From positions 2,009,665 through 2,073,664 of the forward strand of contig NZ_CP021850.1 in NCBI RefSeq assembly GCF_002896855.1: 64,000 nucleotides of DNA, written 5' to 3'. Shown in pieces: positions 18,606 to 28,350 of the stretch. The notes beneath the pieces were generated by a model. The model did not search any database. It was not told the DNA's origin and saw only the letters and a program-made list of their open reading frames with translations. Position 1 is the first letter of the stretch; each line of letters opens with the position of its first letter. Position numbers and translations under genes: made by a program. Source of the DNA: Clostridium thermosuccinogenes (GTDB taxonomy: Bacteria; Bacillota; Clostridia; Acetivibrionales; DSM-5807).

Positions 18606-19586
18606 TCAAAGGACCTTATACAGCTCGTCCGAATCAGGCTGCGGTATGCACTCTTCGTGCTCGCCGGAAACCATCTTTTTATCCGGACCTGCAGTAACTT
18701 CCCCAATTATTGCAGCCGGGATACCGTTGCTTTTTAGTTTTTTCACCAGACCTTCTCCATCAGGACAGGTTATAAGCATGCAGCCGCTGGATATGAGCTT
18801 AAGGGGATCAATGTTGAAGAGCTCTGTGATTTGGGCCGTCTCCGGCTCGACAGGTATTCTCTCCCTATATACAATTACCCCTGTCCCTGAGGCTTCGGCA
18901 ACCTCCCAAAGGGCTCCAAGGACGCCTCCCTCTGTGACATCATGCATGGCATTTACACCATATTCTCCAGCGATTTTTCCTTCCTTTACAGCGCTTATCC
19001 TGTTTATGAAGGTCTTTGCCCTGTCAGCAAGCTCCTGTCCAAGTTTGCTTGCCACATATTCCTCTTTGTCGTGAGCTATGATGGCGGTTCCTTCGAGGCC
19101 GGCAGATTTCGTCAAAATTATCTGATCTCCCGGCTTTGCTCCCGAAGTGGTAACCATTTTTTCTTTAAGGACCTTTCCCACCGAAGTGCATACAATTACA
19201 CATCGGTTGACTGCCTCCGTAATCTCCGTATGTCCTCCGATTATGTCAACGTCCAAGGCAGTGGCTTCCTGGGCTATTTGACCCATAATAGTCTCTATGT
19301 CTTCTTCCGTCGTATCCGGCGGAGCAAGAAGGGTGATAAGAAGACCCAGCGGTTCTACACCACAGGAAGCTATATCATTGCAGGATACATGAACTGCCAG
19401 CCTGCCTATCTCATTCACTGCTCCGGTAATAGGATCGGTGGACAGCAAACATACATTTTCGCCGAAATCCACAGCACAGCAATCTTCGCCTATGTTAGGC
19501 CTGACCAGAATATCGGGCCTTTTTGATTTTAATTTGTCCAGTATGATTTTTTTCAAAACATCATTAGGTAGCTTTCCAACTTTCAT
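18606..19586 (-). CDS. AIR synthase-related protein (HypE/PurM-like)
   Basis: 326-aa protein of the PurM/HypE/ThiL/SelD ATP-binding superfamily. The N-terminal half has NIGEDCCAVDF, LSTDPITGAVNEIGRLAVHVSCNDIASCGVEPLGL in short blocks, and a GGHTEIT motif; the C-terminal half has AMHDVTEGGVLGALWEVAE. HypE proteins end in a reactive Pro-Arg-Ile-Cys; this one ends DELYKVL, so it is not a conventional hydrogenase maturation HypE. The physiological substrate is unknown. It lies 99 bp downstream of the DUF2225 gene on the same strand. Confidence 0.85.
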   Translation of the reverse strand: MKVGKLPNDVLKKIILDKLKSKRPDILVRPNIGEDCCAVDFGENVCLLSTDPITGAVNEIGRLAVHVSCNDIASCGVEPLGLLITLLAPPDTTEEDIETIMGQIAQEATALDVDIIGGHTEITEAVNRCVIVCTSVGKVLKEKMVTTSGAKPGDQIILTKSAGLEGTAIIAHDKEEYVASKLGQELADRAKTFINRISAVKEGKIAGEYGVNAMHDVTEGGVLGALWEVAEASGTGVIVYRERIPVEPETAQITELFNIDPLKLISSGCMLITCPDGEGLVKKLKSNGIPAAIIGEVTAGPDKKMVSGEHEECIPQPDSDELYKVL

Positions 19587-19685
19587 TTGTGTTTGCCTCC
19601 GTCATAGCCAACTTGGTATGTGTTATCCTGTAAACGTAAAAAGACAGGCAGTTCCAACCTTGCGGATACATCTGTATAAGTAGGT

Positions 19686-20378
19686 TTATTCATGCCTCCC
19701 CATCTGCTCCCTCAGCACCTGCAATTGCTCCCGGGCTGTGTTCATAAGCTTCGCATTTTTCCTTGCCTCCGGGGAGCTGATCAGCTTGCTGAACCATTTG
19801 AGTGCTTCTTCATATTCATCCAGCCTGCGGTTCAGCTCAGCAATCAGATAAATGCAGGTGAATTCATCCAGCTTGTCCAACGGAAATCTCTCATTCTGGT
19901 ATGCATCGTAATAATTTTTGAGGGAAAATTCGAGGAACTGTCTTTCTTTTTCTTTATCTCCTTTAAATCTATACAGCCAGGCTATCCTCAGGCATACTTT
20001 AGCAAATTCGCTGCAAGGAGCATTCCTTACCTGCAAATTATAAAGGGCCAGTTTGAAAGCTTCCAGGGCGCCATCTACAGTCCTTTCACCGCTAAAGCTT
20101 CTCTTTGTCCATCGTGGTTTTATCTCTTTCCTGATAATCGCGGCGCTTTTTGCTCCAATTTCTTCAAATTTGTCTTTCATCGATGAGTATCCGCAATTTT
20201 CACATACCCATACATCATAAAGCAAAGGATTTATATTTTCATAATATGTACAGAAGTCCGAGTCCCTGGATACAACCTTGCATGATCTGATCTTGACCTT
20301 TGTTACTTCAAAGTTTGAACCGCATACCGGGCAGGTGACCGACGAGTTGTATATACTGTTACTAACGCTGTTGTCCAT
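19686..20378 (-). CDS. DUF2225 family protein
   Basis: 230-aa cytoplasmic protein of the DUF2225 family, function unknown. A zinc-ribbon-like N-terminus contains CPVC near residue 15 and CENCGYSS near 54. The rest is alpha-helical, with TPR-like pairs (LALYNLQVRNAPCSEFAKVCLRIAWLYR and EEALKWFSKLISSPEARKN, cited in parts). The start ATG is the first in frame and suits the zinc motif position. It is encoded upstream of the AIR-synthase-like gene and downstream of the VanW gene, same strand. Confidence 0.85.
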   Translation of the reverse strand: MDNSVSNSIYNSSVTCPVCGSNFEVTKVKIRSCKVVSRDSDFCTYYENINPLLYDVWVCENCGYSSMKDKFEEIGAKSAAIIRKEIKPRWTKRSFSGERTVDGALEAFKLALYNLQVRNAPCSEFAKVCLRIAWLYRFKGDKEKERQFLEFSLKNYYDAYQNERFPLDKLDEFTCIYLIAELNRRLDEYEEALKWFSKLISSPEARKNAKLMNTAREQLQVLREQMGRHE

Positions 20379-20516
20379 TTAATTACCTCTTTTCTTCACT
20401 GACATTAAAATTTATTCTTATGCTTCATATCCGGTTTTATCTATGAAAGCAGAGGCTATGCCTTTCTGCAAAGAAATCAGACGGCATGGAAGAAATAAGC
20501 TTTCTTTGCATCCTGC

Positions 20517-21908
20517 CTAATCTGATTTCTTGTCTGACCCATATAGATAATTATAGTATTTTTCATTCATTTTTACCATAGCATTCACAGGTTTATATAC
20601 ATCCTCTGAAATTTTTTCCCTGCTTTTTAGCTTGCCGTTTTTATCGTATGTCTCCCGGTATAATATAACCCTAAAACCTTCTCTGGCCTTGCGTTCCACT
20701 ACTTTTTCGCCGAACGCCAGGCTGTTATCTATTTCTATTTCCTCCTTTTCAGGGGCGTATCTCTCCACTACTTTGGAAACAAGTTTTACCGTATAGTCGT
20801 TTTCCTTTTTTCCCAGTATTCTTATGACAATTTGGTTTTTTGCCACTTCTGCGCTGATGCACACAGGATAATCCTTATCGTTTTGAAATTTAAAATCTAT
20901 ATAGTCTCCGGAAATGGTGGCATCCTGACCTAAGCCTACATACAATGACGGCAGTGAATGATGGGTTCTTTCCAGCACTTTCAGCTTGGCCTTGAGTACG
21001 GAATTATATAAAGTGGTTGTAGTCTGGCACACCCCGCCTCCTATGCCGTCTATATACTCGTTTTTATATACAATCAAAGCCTCCTTGTAGCCATTTTCCA
21101 CTGTCCTGGGCCCCAAAGCCTTGTTCATTGAAAATATGTCGCCGGGCATCAATATGATTCCGTTAATTTTTTCACATGAAATTTTCACATTGTGCGTCCT
21201 GTTAACATCACTGGGATTAAAATAAGTTGTAAAGCTCGACACGACATGGTTTATTACTTTTACATCGTCATAAGTAATATCGGGTTTGAATTTATCAACT
21301 ATGAGGCTTATCTCATAAAAATCGCCGGAGGAAACCTTTTCGGAAAACAGCTTAAAATTCTTATTTATGTCCAGTACCTTGCCGGGCTCATCTTTCTTGA
21401 TGTCGATTTTGCCGTTTTCATATTTAACTTCGGCATTCCTGCCTTTTTCATCGATCTGCAGTTTGATTTCAGCCAGTTTTCTTTTCAAGAGTTCTTCATC
21501 AAACTCCAATTCGGCTATGATGCGCTTGCCTTTAAACCTTACCCGGACGATTTCATAAAGCCTTTGGAATAAATTACCTGTGCGTCCTGTTTTGTATGCC
21601 TCTTTTATGATTTCGGAGGTTGGATACTTCAAGTTTATGTCCTGCACATCGCAGGTCCAGGAATTGTCTTCATGCCTGAAGGTTATATGCTTTTTTGCAT
21701 ATTTTTCCTGAAAGATATTTTCTATAACCGAGTCCGCTTGCATTTTGTCAAGCCCACCCAGGTTGATACCTTCAAACCATACGCCATCGTATATGGTTTG
21801 AAGGTTCAGTACCCAAAAGGCAGCCAAAGCAACGGCAAAAGCCAATGCCAGGAACGTGACAGCCAGAATTATCAGCCATTTTTTTTTAAGTATAGAAGAA
21901 AACAACAT
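20517..21908 (-). CDS. VanW/G5-domain membrane-anchored wall protein
   Basis: Surface protein of about 463 aa. A basic start and one membrane segment (residues about 8-32, LIILAVTFLALAFAVALAAF) anchor it. A peptidoglycan-binding-like region (about 50-230) follows, then a VanW domain (about 235-375) with SMNKALGPRT and GGGVCQTTTTLYNSVLKA. A G5-like domain (about 380-450) with ERYAPEKEEIEIDNSL ends the protein. The start is placed at ATG 21908, where GGATGG precedes and the anchor begins; the open frame runs further up. Likely role: cell-wall attachment or remodelling, exact activity unknown. Confidence 0.85.
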   Translation of the reverse strand: MLFSSILKKKWLIILAVTFLALAFAVALAAFWVLNLQTIYDGVWFEGINLGGLDKMQADSVIENIFQEKYAKKHITFRHEDNSWTCDVQDINLKYPTSEIIKEAYKTGRTGNLFQRLYEIVRVRFKGKRIIAELEFDEELLKRKLAEIKLQIDEKGRNAEVKYENGKIDIKKDEPGKVLDINKNFKLFSEKVSSGDFYEISLIVDKFKPDITYDDVKVINHVVSSFTTYFNPSDVNRTHNVKISCEKINGIILMPGDIFSMNKALGPRTVENGYKEALIVYKNEYIDGIGGGVCQTTTTLYNSVLKAKLKVLERTHHSLPSLYVGLGQDATISGDYIDFKFQNDKDYPVCISAEVAKNQIVIRILGKKENDYTVKLVSKVVERYAPEKEEIEIDNSLAFGEKVVERKAREGFRVILYRETYDKNGKLKSREKISEDVYKPVNAMVKMNEKYYNYLYGSDKKSD

Positions 21909-22054
21909 ATTTATACCATCCGGAATATTTCTTTTAATGTCTATTATATAAATATTACAGATGGCTTTATTTATACTAGTTTGAAAGAATTCATTCAATA
22001 TATAAATTTTCCAGGCTTCCAGCCTTATGGATAAATATGCACAGCCATTTTAAA

Positions 22055-23242
22055 TCAAAGCACCTTGCCCAGCCGGATGCGCAATACTTCCCTTTCCTCC
22101 ACTGCTTTTTTAATCATATCCTCGATATTCAGGTTTGCTTCCGACTTAAGGATTTGCTCCAGCCTGGGTTTTGTCTTGGGGTGTTTTGCAACGAAAACCG
22201 TACAGCAGTCTTCATAGGGCAGGATGGAGGTATCAAAAGTGTTGATTTTTCTTGCAATTTCAATCACTTCATTTTTATCCATTCCGATAAGCGGCCTGAA
22301 CACAGGAATGCTTACTACAGCATTGGTGCAGGCAAGGCTTTGTATGGTCTGGCTTGCCACCTGCCCCAGGCTCTCTCCGGTAATCAGAGCATGGGCTCCG
22401 GTCAAGCCGGCAATCCTTTCTGAAATATCCATCATTACCCTTCTCATAATAATTGTAATCTCATCTTCCGGGCACTTATCATTAATTTCCAGCTGTATGT
22501 CGGTGAAAGGCACAATATGAAGATTTATCTCCATGCAGTATTCGGACAGGATTTTTGCCAGATCGATAACCTTTTCCCGAGCTCTCTCACTGGTGTACGG
22601 ATAGCTGTAAAAATGCACCGCTTCAATTTCCACTCCCCTTTTAGCCATCATCCATCCTGCCACCGGACTGTCAATGCCTCCTGACAGGAGCAGGACAGCC
22701 TTTCCGTTGGTGCCCATGGGCAAACCGCCATGGGCAGGGGTAATGTCCGAATAAATATATGAGTTCTCCCGGACTTCCACATGCAGGATAAAGGCGGGGT
22801 TGTTGACATCCACCGTCAAAGACGGGATGTTCTCCAGGATATATGCCCCCAATTCCCTGTTGATTTCCGGCGTATCCATGGGAAACTTCTTATTTCCCCT
22901 CTTTGTTTCCACCTTGAAGGTGGAATGCCCGTATTTTTCAGTGAGGCTTTTAGCCAGCATCAATCCATGCTTTTTAATCTCTTCAAAATCTGTATCTACT
23001 TTCATGACAGAGCTTACGGATACTATGCCGAAAACCTTAGACAGCCGTTTAAGAGCTTCATCAATATCATACTCGTCGGATTCCGGTTCTATATAAATTC
23101 TTGACTGCGACTTTATGACCTCAATTTTTCCAAGTCCGTACAGAGACCTCTTTATATTGCTTATGAGCTTTGACTCGAATACTGGTCTGTTAAGACCCTT
23201 AAGGGCTATTTCGCCGTAACGCACCAATATAATCCTCTTCAT
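22055..23242 (-). CDS. thiI: tRNA 4-thiouridine synthase ThiI
   Basis: Makes 4-thiouridine at position 8 of tRNA, and in some organisms delivers sulfur to thiamine synthesis. 395 aa, comprising an N-terminal ferredoxin-like/THUMP region (about 60-165) and a PP-loop ATPase with LLLSGGIDSPVAGW near residue 187. It lacks the rhodanese extension found in E. coli ThiI, as is usual in Firmicutes. It starts 9 bp after the partner desulfurase, the same pairing as nifZ-thiI in Bacillus subtilis, so that enzyme is the likely direct sulfur donor. Confidence 0.95.
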   Translation of the reverse strand: MKRIILVRYGEIALKGLNRPVFESKLISNIKRSLYGLGKIEVIKSQSRIYIEPESDEYDIDEALKRLSKVFGIVSVSSVMKVDTDFEEIKKHGLMLAKSLTEKYGHSTFKVETKRGNKKFPMDTPEINRELGAYILENIPSLTVDVNNPAFILHVEVRENSYIYSDITPAHGGLPMGTNGKAVLLLSGGIDSPVAGWMMAKRGVEIEAVHFYSYPYTSERAREKVIDLAKILSEYCMEINLHIVPFTDIQLEINDKCPEDEITIIMRRVMMDISERIAGLTGAHALITGESLGQVASQTIQSLACTNAVVSIPVFRPLIGMDKNEVIEIARKINTFDTSILPYEDCCTVFVAKHPKTKPRLEQILKSEANLNIEDMIKKAVEEREVLRIRLGKVL

Positions 23243-23251
23243 TTGAAGTTA

Positions 23252-24415
23252 CTACCTCCGCCTGTTTTTATGTATTTTGATTTTCGGTATTATTACCTTT
23301 AACGCATCGATGGTATCCAAAACATCCTGTTCCGTGTTCAAGGATGAGAAGCTGAACCTTATGGCTCCTTCAGCATAACATTTGTCTACATTGATTGCCT
23401 GAAGCACATGGCTCCGGGTATCTTTCCTCGAGGAGCAGGCTGATCCGGTAGATACGTATATTCCCTTCTCCTCCAGGTGGTGAAGCAGCACCTCGGCCTT
23501 CAGGTCCGGGAATGAGATGTTTAAGATATAGGGCGACGCATCCTCCGGTGAATTTACATGAAAATCATCTATTTCTTCTTCCAGTCTTTTTAAAAACAAG
23601 GATTTCAACCCGGCAACCTTTTTAAAATTCTCCTCCAGCCTTTGGAATATCATCTCCGAAGCCATTCCAAAGCCGCCAATTCCCGATACGTTTTCGGTAC
23701 CTGAGCGGATCAAGGATTCCTGGCCACCCCCGAATAATATGGGCTTCAGCCTTATGGTTTTATTTGCCCAGACCGCACCCACGCCCTTGGGGCCATGTAT
23801 TTTGTGGGAGCTTATGGACAACAGGTCAATTCCCAGCTTTTTAGGGTTCAGCTTTATTTTTCCGTAGGCTTGTATCGCATCCATATGCAATACTGTATTC
23901 CTGTTGACGGCATTCTTGATTTTTACTATTTCTTCCACCGGTTGAACCGAACCGATTTCATTATTTACCACCATTATGCTTATAAGGGCGGTATCTTCAT
24001 TTATAGCATCCCTCAATTGCTCGAGATTAATTATCCCCTTGCTGTCCACGTCCAGGTAATCCACCCTGTAGCCGTTCTCAGCCAGGTGCCTGCAGGTTTC
24101 CAGCACCGAAGGATGCTCAATTTTGGAGGTGATAACATGCCGTCCTTTCCTGGGGTTTGCACTAAGATATCCTATTATCGCGAGATTGTTGGATTCTGTG
24201 CCTCCCGAAGTAAAATACACCTCCCTGCCTTCCACCCCAAGGGAACCGGCAATTATATCCCTGGCTTTCTTTATCAGCCTTTCGGCCTCTATGCCCTTTG
24301 TATGCAGGGAGGAAGGATTTCCGTATACACTGGCATTGATATAATTTATGTAATCTATAACCTCGTCATAAGGTCTCGTCGTAGCGCTGTTATCAAGATA
24401 TATGTCCCTTTCCAT
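23252..24415 (-). CDS. Cysteine desulfurase partnered with ThiI (NifZ-type)
   Basis: Second PLP-dependent cysteine desulfurase of the window, 387 aa. The PLP lysine lies in SSHKIHGPKGVGA, the persulfide cysteine in STGSACSSRKDTRSHVL. The start at 24415 has GAGAGG six bases upstream; the frame extends to 24448 without better support. Sequence differs clearly from the IscS at 5.2-6.4 kb. Position 9 bp ahead of thiI says it feeds tRNA 4-thiolation rather than general Fe-S assembly. Confidence 0.93.
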   Translation of the reverse strand: MERDIYLDNSATTRPYDEVIDYINYINASVYGNPSSLHTKGIEAERLIKKARDIIAGSLGVEGREVYFTSGGTESNNLAIIGYLSANPRKGRHVITSKIEHPSVLETCRHLAENGYRVDYLDVDSKGIINLEQLRDAINEDTALISIMVVNNEIGSVQPVEEIVKIKNAVNRNTVLHMDAIQAYGKIKLNPKKLGIDLLSISSHKIHGPKGVGAVWANKTIRLKPILFGGGQESLIRSGTENVSGIGGFGMASEMIFQRLEENFKKVAGLKSLFLKRLEEEIDDFHVNSPEDASPYILNISFPDLKAEVLLHHLEEKGIYVSTGSACSSRKDTRSHVLQAINVDKCYAEGAIRFSFSSLNTEQDVLDTIDALKVIIPKIKIHKNRRR

Positions 24416-24571
24416 TGTCATCCTCTCTTTACTTACAAAAATCAACATTAATTATTCTAACATATAATGATTATTTTAACCATTCTAAATACAGCTTTAT
24501 ATTTAATCAGGTTTTCACAGGTATTTTTTTGTGTTAAACTGTAATATATGTAAGTAATGGGGGTATGTGTT

Positions 24572-26320
24572 TTGTTAGGTCCTTTTAGAAGAATAATAGG
24601 CTGCATTTTGACTATTGCTATGCTGGCTGCTTTGCTGCCGGCTTTTACAGCAAAGGCTTCCGACAATACGGAACCTTTTTTTGATGTTCCGGCTAAAAGC
24701 TACGCTTATGATGCGATACACAAGTTGAGGGAGCTGAATATCACCAACGGTATTGGCAACAACCAGTTCGGTTATGGAAAGACGATAACCAGAGCTGACT
24801 TTGTCACCTTCCTGGTCCGCCTGATGGGATGGGAGCTTGTATATCCTGAAGAAGGAAGCTTCAATGACAATAAGGATAAAAAGAAGCACTATTATCCTTA
24901 TATCGAAACTGCCCTGAAGGCTGGAATAATTAAAAAAGCGGAATATTTCCGGCCCAATGACAATATTTCGCGGGAAGAGATCGCTATAATGATAATAAGG
25001 ACAATCGGCCTGGAAACCCTTGCCCAGCAGCCATCTCTTTCGTATCAGCCTTTCAGCGATGTAAATAAATATAACGGATATATTAATATCGCAAAAGATC
25101 TGGGCATCGTCACCGGAATTCCGGGAAATCTCTTTGCGCCCAAGAACAACGCCAAGAGAGAAGAAGCTGCTGTCATGATGATGCGCATGTATGAGAAGTT
25201 AAATCACGGCATAAACGAGCTGCATGCCTTTTATGCCCACAATGCTTATTCCCAGAAGGAGTATATAAAAAGCTTGGATTCGGTAAGTTTTGGCTGGTGC
25301 CGCCTCGAATATGATGCCGAAAACGGGAAGGTCATACTGAATTCTTCTTCCAAAAACGAAAATGACTTCGTGCTGCCCGACGGTTTTTCCGGCGTTGTGG
25401 AATATGCGCGGCAGGAAGGAGCCTCCACCCAGCTTAATGTGTTTGCTTCCAACGACATCCGTATCAATGCTGATGAAACCCAGAAAAATATCGGCCTGGT
25501 GGAATACATCATTAAAAATCCTGACGTAAGGAAAGCTGTTATCCATGACATCGTCCAAATGCTGAATTCCGCTAAAAAAGGTGATGAAGAGGCTGCTTTT
25601 GACGGAGTGGTCATTGACTTTGAAGCTCTCGGAGGCAAGGATAACCAGGTGTTTTTAAATACATTCCTGGATGAACTGAACACCGAGCTGGACAAACACA
25701 GCAAAAAACTTTACGTTGCCGTACATCCGGTGCAAAGACCGGGAGAGGCTTATTATAATGGTTATGATTTTAAAACCATAGGTGAAATAGCCGACAAGGT
25801 GATCCTTATGGCCCATGATTATAACGCCAAATCTTTGAACGATAGCGAAATGGACATCGGCTTTACATCCACTCCCCTTACTCCCTTTGATCAGATTTAT
25901 TTTGCCTTGAAAGCGATTACAGATAAGGATACAGGGGTTCAGGACCTGAGCAAAATTTGGCTTCAGATTTCCTTCGGATCGGCTCAGTGGCAGAAGAAGG
26001 ACGGAAAGGTTATAAACCGGTATCCCTATGTTCCAACTTATCAAAAAATAAGGGATAGAATAAAGAACCTGGATAATATGCAAAATGTAGTTGTAGAATA
26101 TGCAAAATCTTATGAAAATCCTTATATAACATATTACAACCCTGACACCGGCGTCAGCAATGTTATATGGTACGAGGACAGCCGCAGCGTCACAGCGAAG
26201 GTAAACCTGGCTAAAATGTTCGGTATCCGGGGAATTTCCTTATGGAGGCTGGGAAACATACCTGATTTTGATGATGACGGAATGTATCTGGATGTTTGGC
26301 AGCAGTTGATTGAACAATAA
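24572..26320 (+). CDS. SLH-domain GH18-type glycoside hydrolase
   Basis: Exported surface protein of about 582 aa. A signal peptide (RRIIGCILTIAMLAALLPAFTAKA) is followed by three S-layer-homology repeats to about residue 215, recognisable by FFDVPAKSYAYDAI, TRADFVTFLVRLMG, REEIAIMIIRTIGL and REEAAVMMMRMYEK. A GH18-like barrel follows; its catalytic DxxDxE motif is D344 GVVIDFE351. This combination suits a wall-anchored chitinase-like or muropeptide hydrolase. TTG 24572 is preferred because GGGGG lies 8 bases upstream; ATG 24557 is the alternative. It is divergent from the thiI-partner desulfurase gene. Confidence 0.85.
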   Translation: MLGPFRRIIGCILTIAMLAALLPAFTAKASDNTEPFFDVPAKSYAYDAIHKLRELNITNGIGNNQFGYGKTITRADFVTFLVRLMGWELVYPEEGSFNDNKDKKKHYYPYIETALKAGIIKKAEYFRPNDNISREEIAIMIIRTIGLETLAQQPSLSYQPFSDVNKYNGYINIAKDLGIVTGIPGNLFAPKNNAKREEAAVMMMRMYEKLNHGINELHAFYAHNAYSQKEYIKSLDSVSFGWCRLEYDAENGKVILNSSSKNENDFVLPDGFSGVVEYARQEGASTQLNVFASNDIRINADETQKNIGLVEYIIKNPDVRKAVIHDIVQMLNSAKKGDEEAAFDGVVIDFEALGGKDNQVFLNTFLDELNTELDKHSKKLYVAVHPVQRPGEAYYNGYDFKTIGEIADKVILMAHDYNAKSLNDSEMDIGFTSTPLTPFDQIYFALKAITDKDTGVQDLSKIWLQISFGSAQWQKKDGKVINRYPYVPTYQKIRDRIKNLDNMQNVVVEYAKSYENPYITYYNPDTGVSNVIWYEDSRSVTAKVNLAKMFGIRGISLWRLGNIPDFDDDGMYLDVWQQLIEQ

Positions 26321-26391
26321 TTGGGTTTTTTGCATCTAAAATATATGGGATAATAAAGGAATCAACTATTATTAAGGATATGGTGAGATAG

Positions 26392-28185
26392 ATGTTAAGC
26401 AGAATCGAAGAAATATTGAAGAAAAGATATATGCCTTACCTTTTAATATCGGTAGTAGGACTGATTGTTTATTGCAACAGCTTTACAGCGCCTTTTACCC
26501 TGGATGATTTCGGTTCCATCACAAATAATTATGCCATAAGGAATCCTCTGGATTTCAAGGCTATATGGGAATTTTATTCCAACAGGTTCGTGCTGTACTA
26601 TACAATATCACTGAATTACTTTTTGTTTCAGAACATGCCCTTTGGATATCATGTTGTGAACTTTATTATTCATATAATCAACGGTATACTGGTATATTCC
26701 ATACTTTATCACCTGCTCGGACTGGATTATTTCAAAGACAAACTGCCCGGCAGGTACCGGAAGCTTGTCTGCACCCTTTCTGCCATAATGTTTATATGCC
26801 ATCCGGTCCAGGTAAACGCAGTTACTTATATTATACAGCGTACCGCAGCCCTGGCCGCGACGTTCTATTTTGCTGCCGTCCTGAATTATTTGAAATACAG
26901 GATATACCACAGAAAAAGGTATTTTGCATTTACCCTGCTCTTTACCGTCATCGCCATGTTTACCAAGGAAAACACCATTACTATACCATTCATGCTGATT
27001 CTAATCGAGCTCATGTTTTTCCTCAAGGACGGAAGAACAAAATGGGTAAAGAGAATAGCTGTTTTTTTGGTTCTCCTTCTGACAATACCTATTATTCCTG
27101 CGACAAACCTGTATCTTGGTGGTTACAGCCAGAGTGATCCGAATGTGGACTTCAAGGCCAGCACATCAATGGACAGGATGCACTATTTTTATACCCAGCT
27201 GAATGTCATACTCCACTATGTTCAGCAGCTGTTCATACCCTACAGGCTGAATTTTGATTACAGCAACGATTATCCCATATCTAAAACTCTTTGGGAAAAC
27301 TATTCCTACATATCCTTGATAATTCATGCCATCATTGGCATTATTGCGTTGGTGAATATAAGGAAAAACAAGCTTATTGCTTTGGGAATCCTTTGGTTTT
27401 ATATAGGCTTGTCGGTGGAATCGTCTTTTATTTCGATAAAAGATGTCTATTTTGAACACAGGCTGTATTTCCCTATCGTAGGGTTTATAATGTTTCTCAC
27501 CGGCCTCATGCTCCATGAAACCGGTAAAGAAAAGCGTCCCTATCTTTTTAAGCGTCCTATCGAATTCTTTGTTGTTGCAATGGGGTTTCTCATCGTTATG
27601 TACTCCGGAGTCACTCTGCACAGGAATTACATTTTCAGTGACGGCATACGCCTCTGGACCGATGTGACGCAAAAGGCTCCCAACAGTGACAGGGCTCATT
27701 GCGTTCTGGCTACGAATTACCTCGATTCCTATGAGCTGAGCGACAATAAACCGGCGGAATACCTGGAAGCTGCGGAAAGGGAGTTTAAAAAGGCGATAGA
27801 GCTAAACAGCAGAAATGACACTGCCCATTGCAACCTTGCCAAGGTTTATAATTTAAAAGGAGAATATGAGAAAGCCATAGAGGAGGCTAAATCCTGCAAC
27901 AGGATCAGAAAATCCAAATATGCCTATTACAATCTGGGCACAGCTTATAAAAACCTCGGCAGGACTGAAGATGCCATCGATGCATATCTTGAAGGATATA
28001 AGATAGACAACAAGGCCACTTTTATTTTGGAAGCCCTTGGAGATATTTATAGCGACATAGGCGATTATGATAATGCACGTTTCTATTATGAGGAGATAAT
28101 TAAAAATAACACTTATTCGAAAAACACCAGGATCAAGGAAAAGCTGGAGAAAATCAAGGATTTAAGCGGTGAGAGTAAACCGTGA
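26392..28185 (+). CDS. TMTC-like polytopic membrane protein with C-terminal TPRs
   Basis: 597 aa. Residues 1-about 420 hold around ten hydrophobic segments, with an early extracellular L37DDF40 acidic pair as in GT-C glycosyltransferases and eukaryotic TMTC proteins. Residues about 440-590 are TPR repeats (for example LEAAEREFKKAIELNSRN, AHCNLAKVYNLKGEYEKAIEE in parts, YYNLGTAYKNLGRTEDAIDAY). The architecture suggests transfer of a sugar from a lipid carrier to exported proteins, but donor and acceptor are unknown. It begins about 70 bp after the SLH-GH18 gene, same strand, so the two may be co-expressed. Confidence 0.75.
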   Translation: MLSRIEEILKKRYMPYLLISVVGLIVYCNSFTAPFTLDDFGSITNNYAIRNPLDFKAIWEFYSNRFVLYYTISLNYFLFQNMPFGYHVVNFIIHIINGILVYSILYHLLGLDYFKDKLPGRYRKLVCTLSAIMFICHPVQVNAVTYIIQRTAALAATFYFAAVLNYLKYRIYHRKRYFAFTLLFTVIAMFTKENTITIPFMLILIELMFFLKDGRTKWVKRIAVFLVLLLTIPIIPATNLYLGGYSQSDPNVDFKASTSMDRMHYFYTQLNVILHYVQQLFIPYRLNFDYSNDYPISKTLWENYSYISLIIHAIIGIIALVNIRKNKLIALGILWFYIGLSVESSFISIKDVYFEHRLYFPIVGFIMFLTGLMLHETGKEKRPYLFKRPIEFFVVAMGFLIVMYSGVTLHRNYIFSDGIRLWTDVTQKAPNSDRAHCVLATNYLDSYELSDNKPAEYLEAAEREFKKAIELNSRNDTAHCNLAKVYNLKGEYEKAIEEAKSCNRIRKSKYAYYNLGTAYKNLGRTEDAIDAYLEGYKIDNKATFILEALGDIYSDIGDYDNARFYYEEIIKNNTYSKNTRIKEKLEKIKDLSGESKP

Positions 28186-28301
28186 CTGTACAAGAAGGAA
28201 TGGTCAAGATCAAAGTATGCTTGCTGGAGTTAATAGAGTACCTGTTTTGTTAGAAAAAAGTATACAAATTAATGTGTCAAGAAGCCATTTTGATAAAATA
28301 A

Positions 28302-28323
28302 ACCAGCTCCGAAAGGAGCTGGT
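28302..28323. terminator. Hairpin between convergent genes, probably bidirectional
   Basis: Perfect stem ACCAGCTCC, loop GAAA, GGAGCTGGT. On the minus strand it is followed by TTATTTTAT, a good U-tract for the downstream end of the 28351-30606 gene. The plus-strand tract GTCAATATTTGTT is weaker. Confidence 0.75.
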
Positions 28324-28350
28324 GTCAATATTTGTTCCTTCTTTCGACAT

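Noticed and set aside
18606-19586. hypE (hydrogenase maturation)
   Set aside because: Fold matches, but the C-terminal reactive cysteine motif is absent and no hydrogenase or other hyp genes are nearby.
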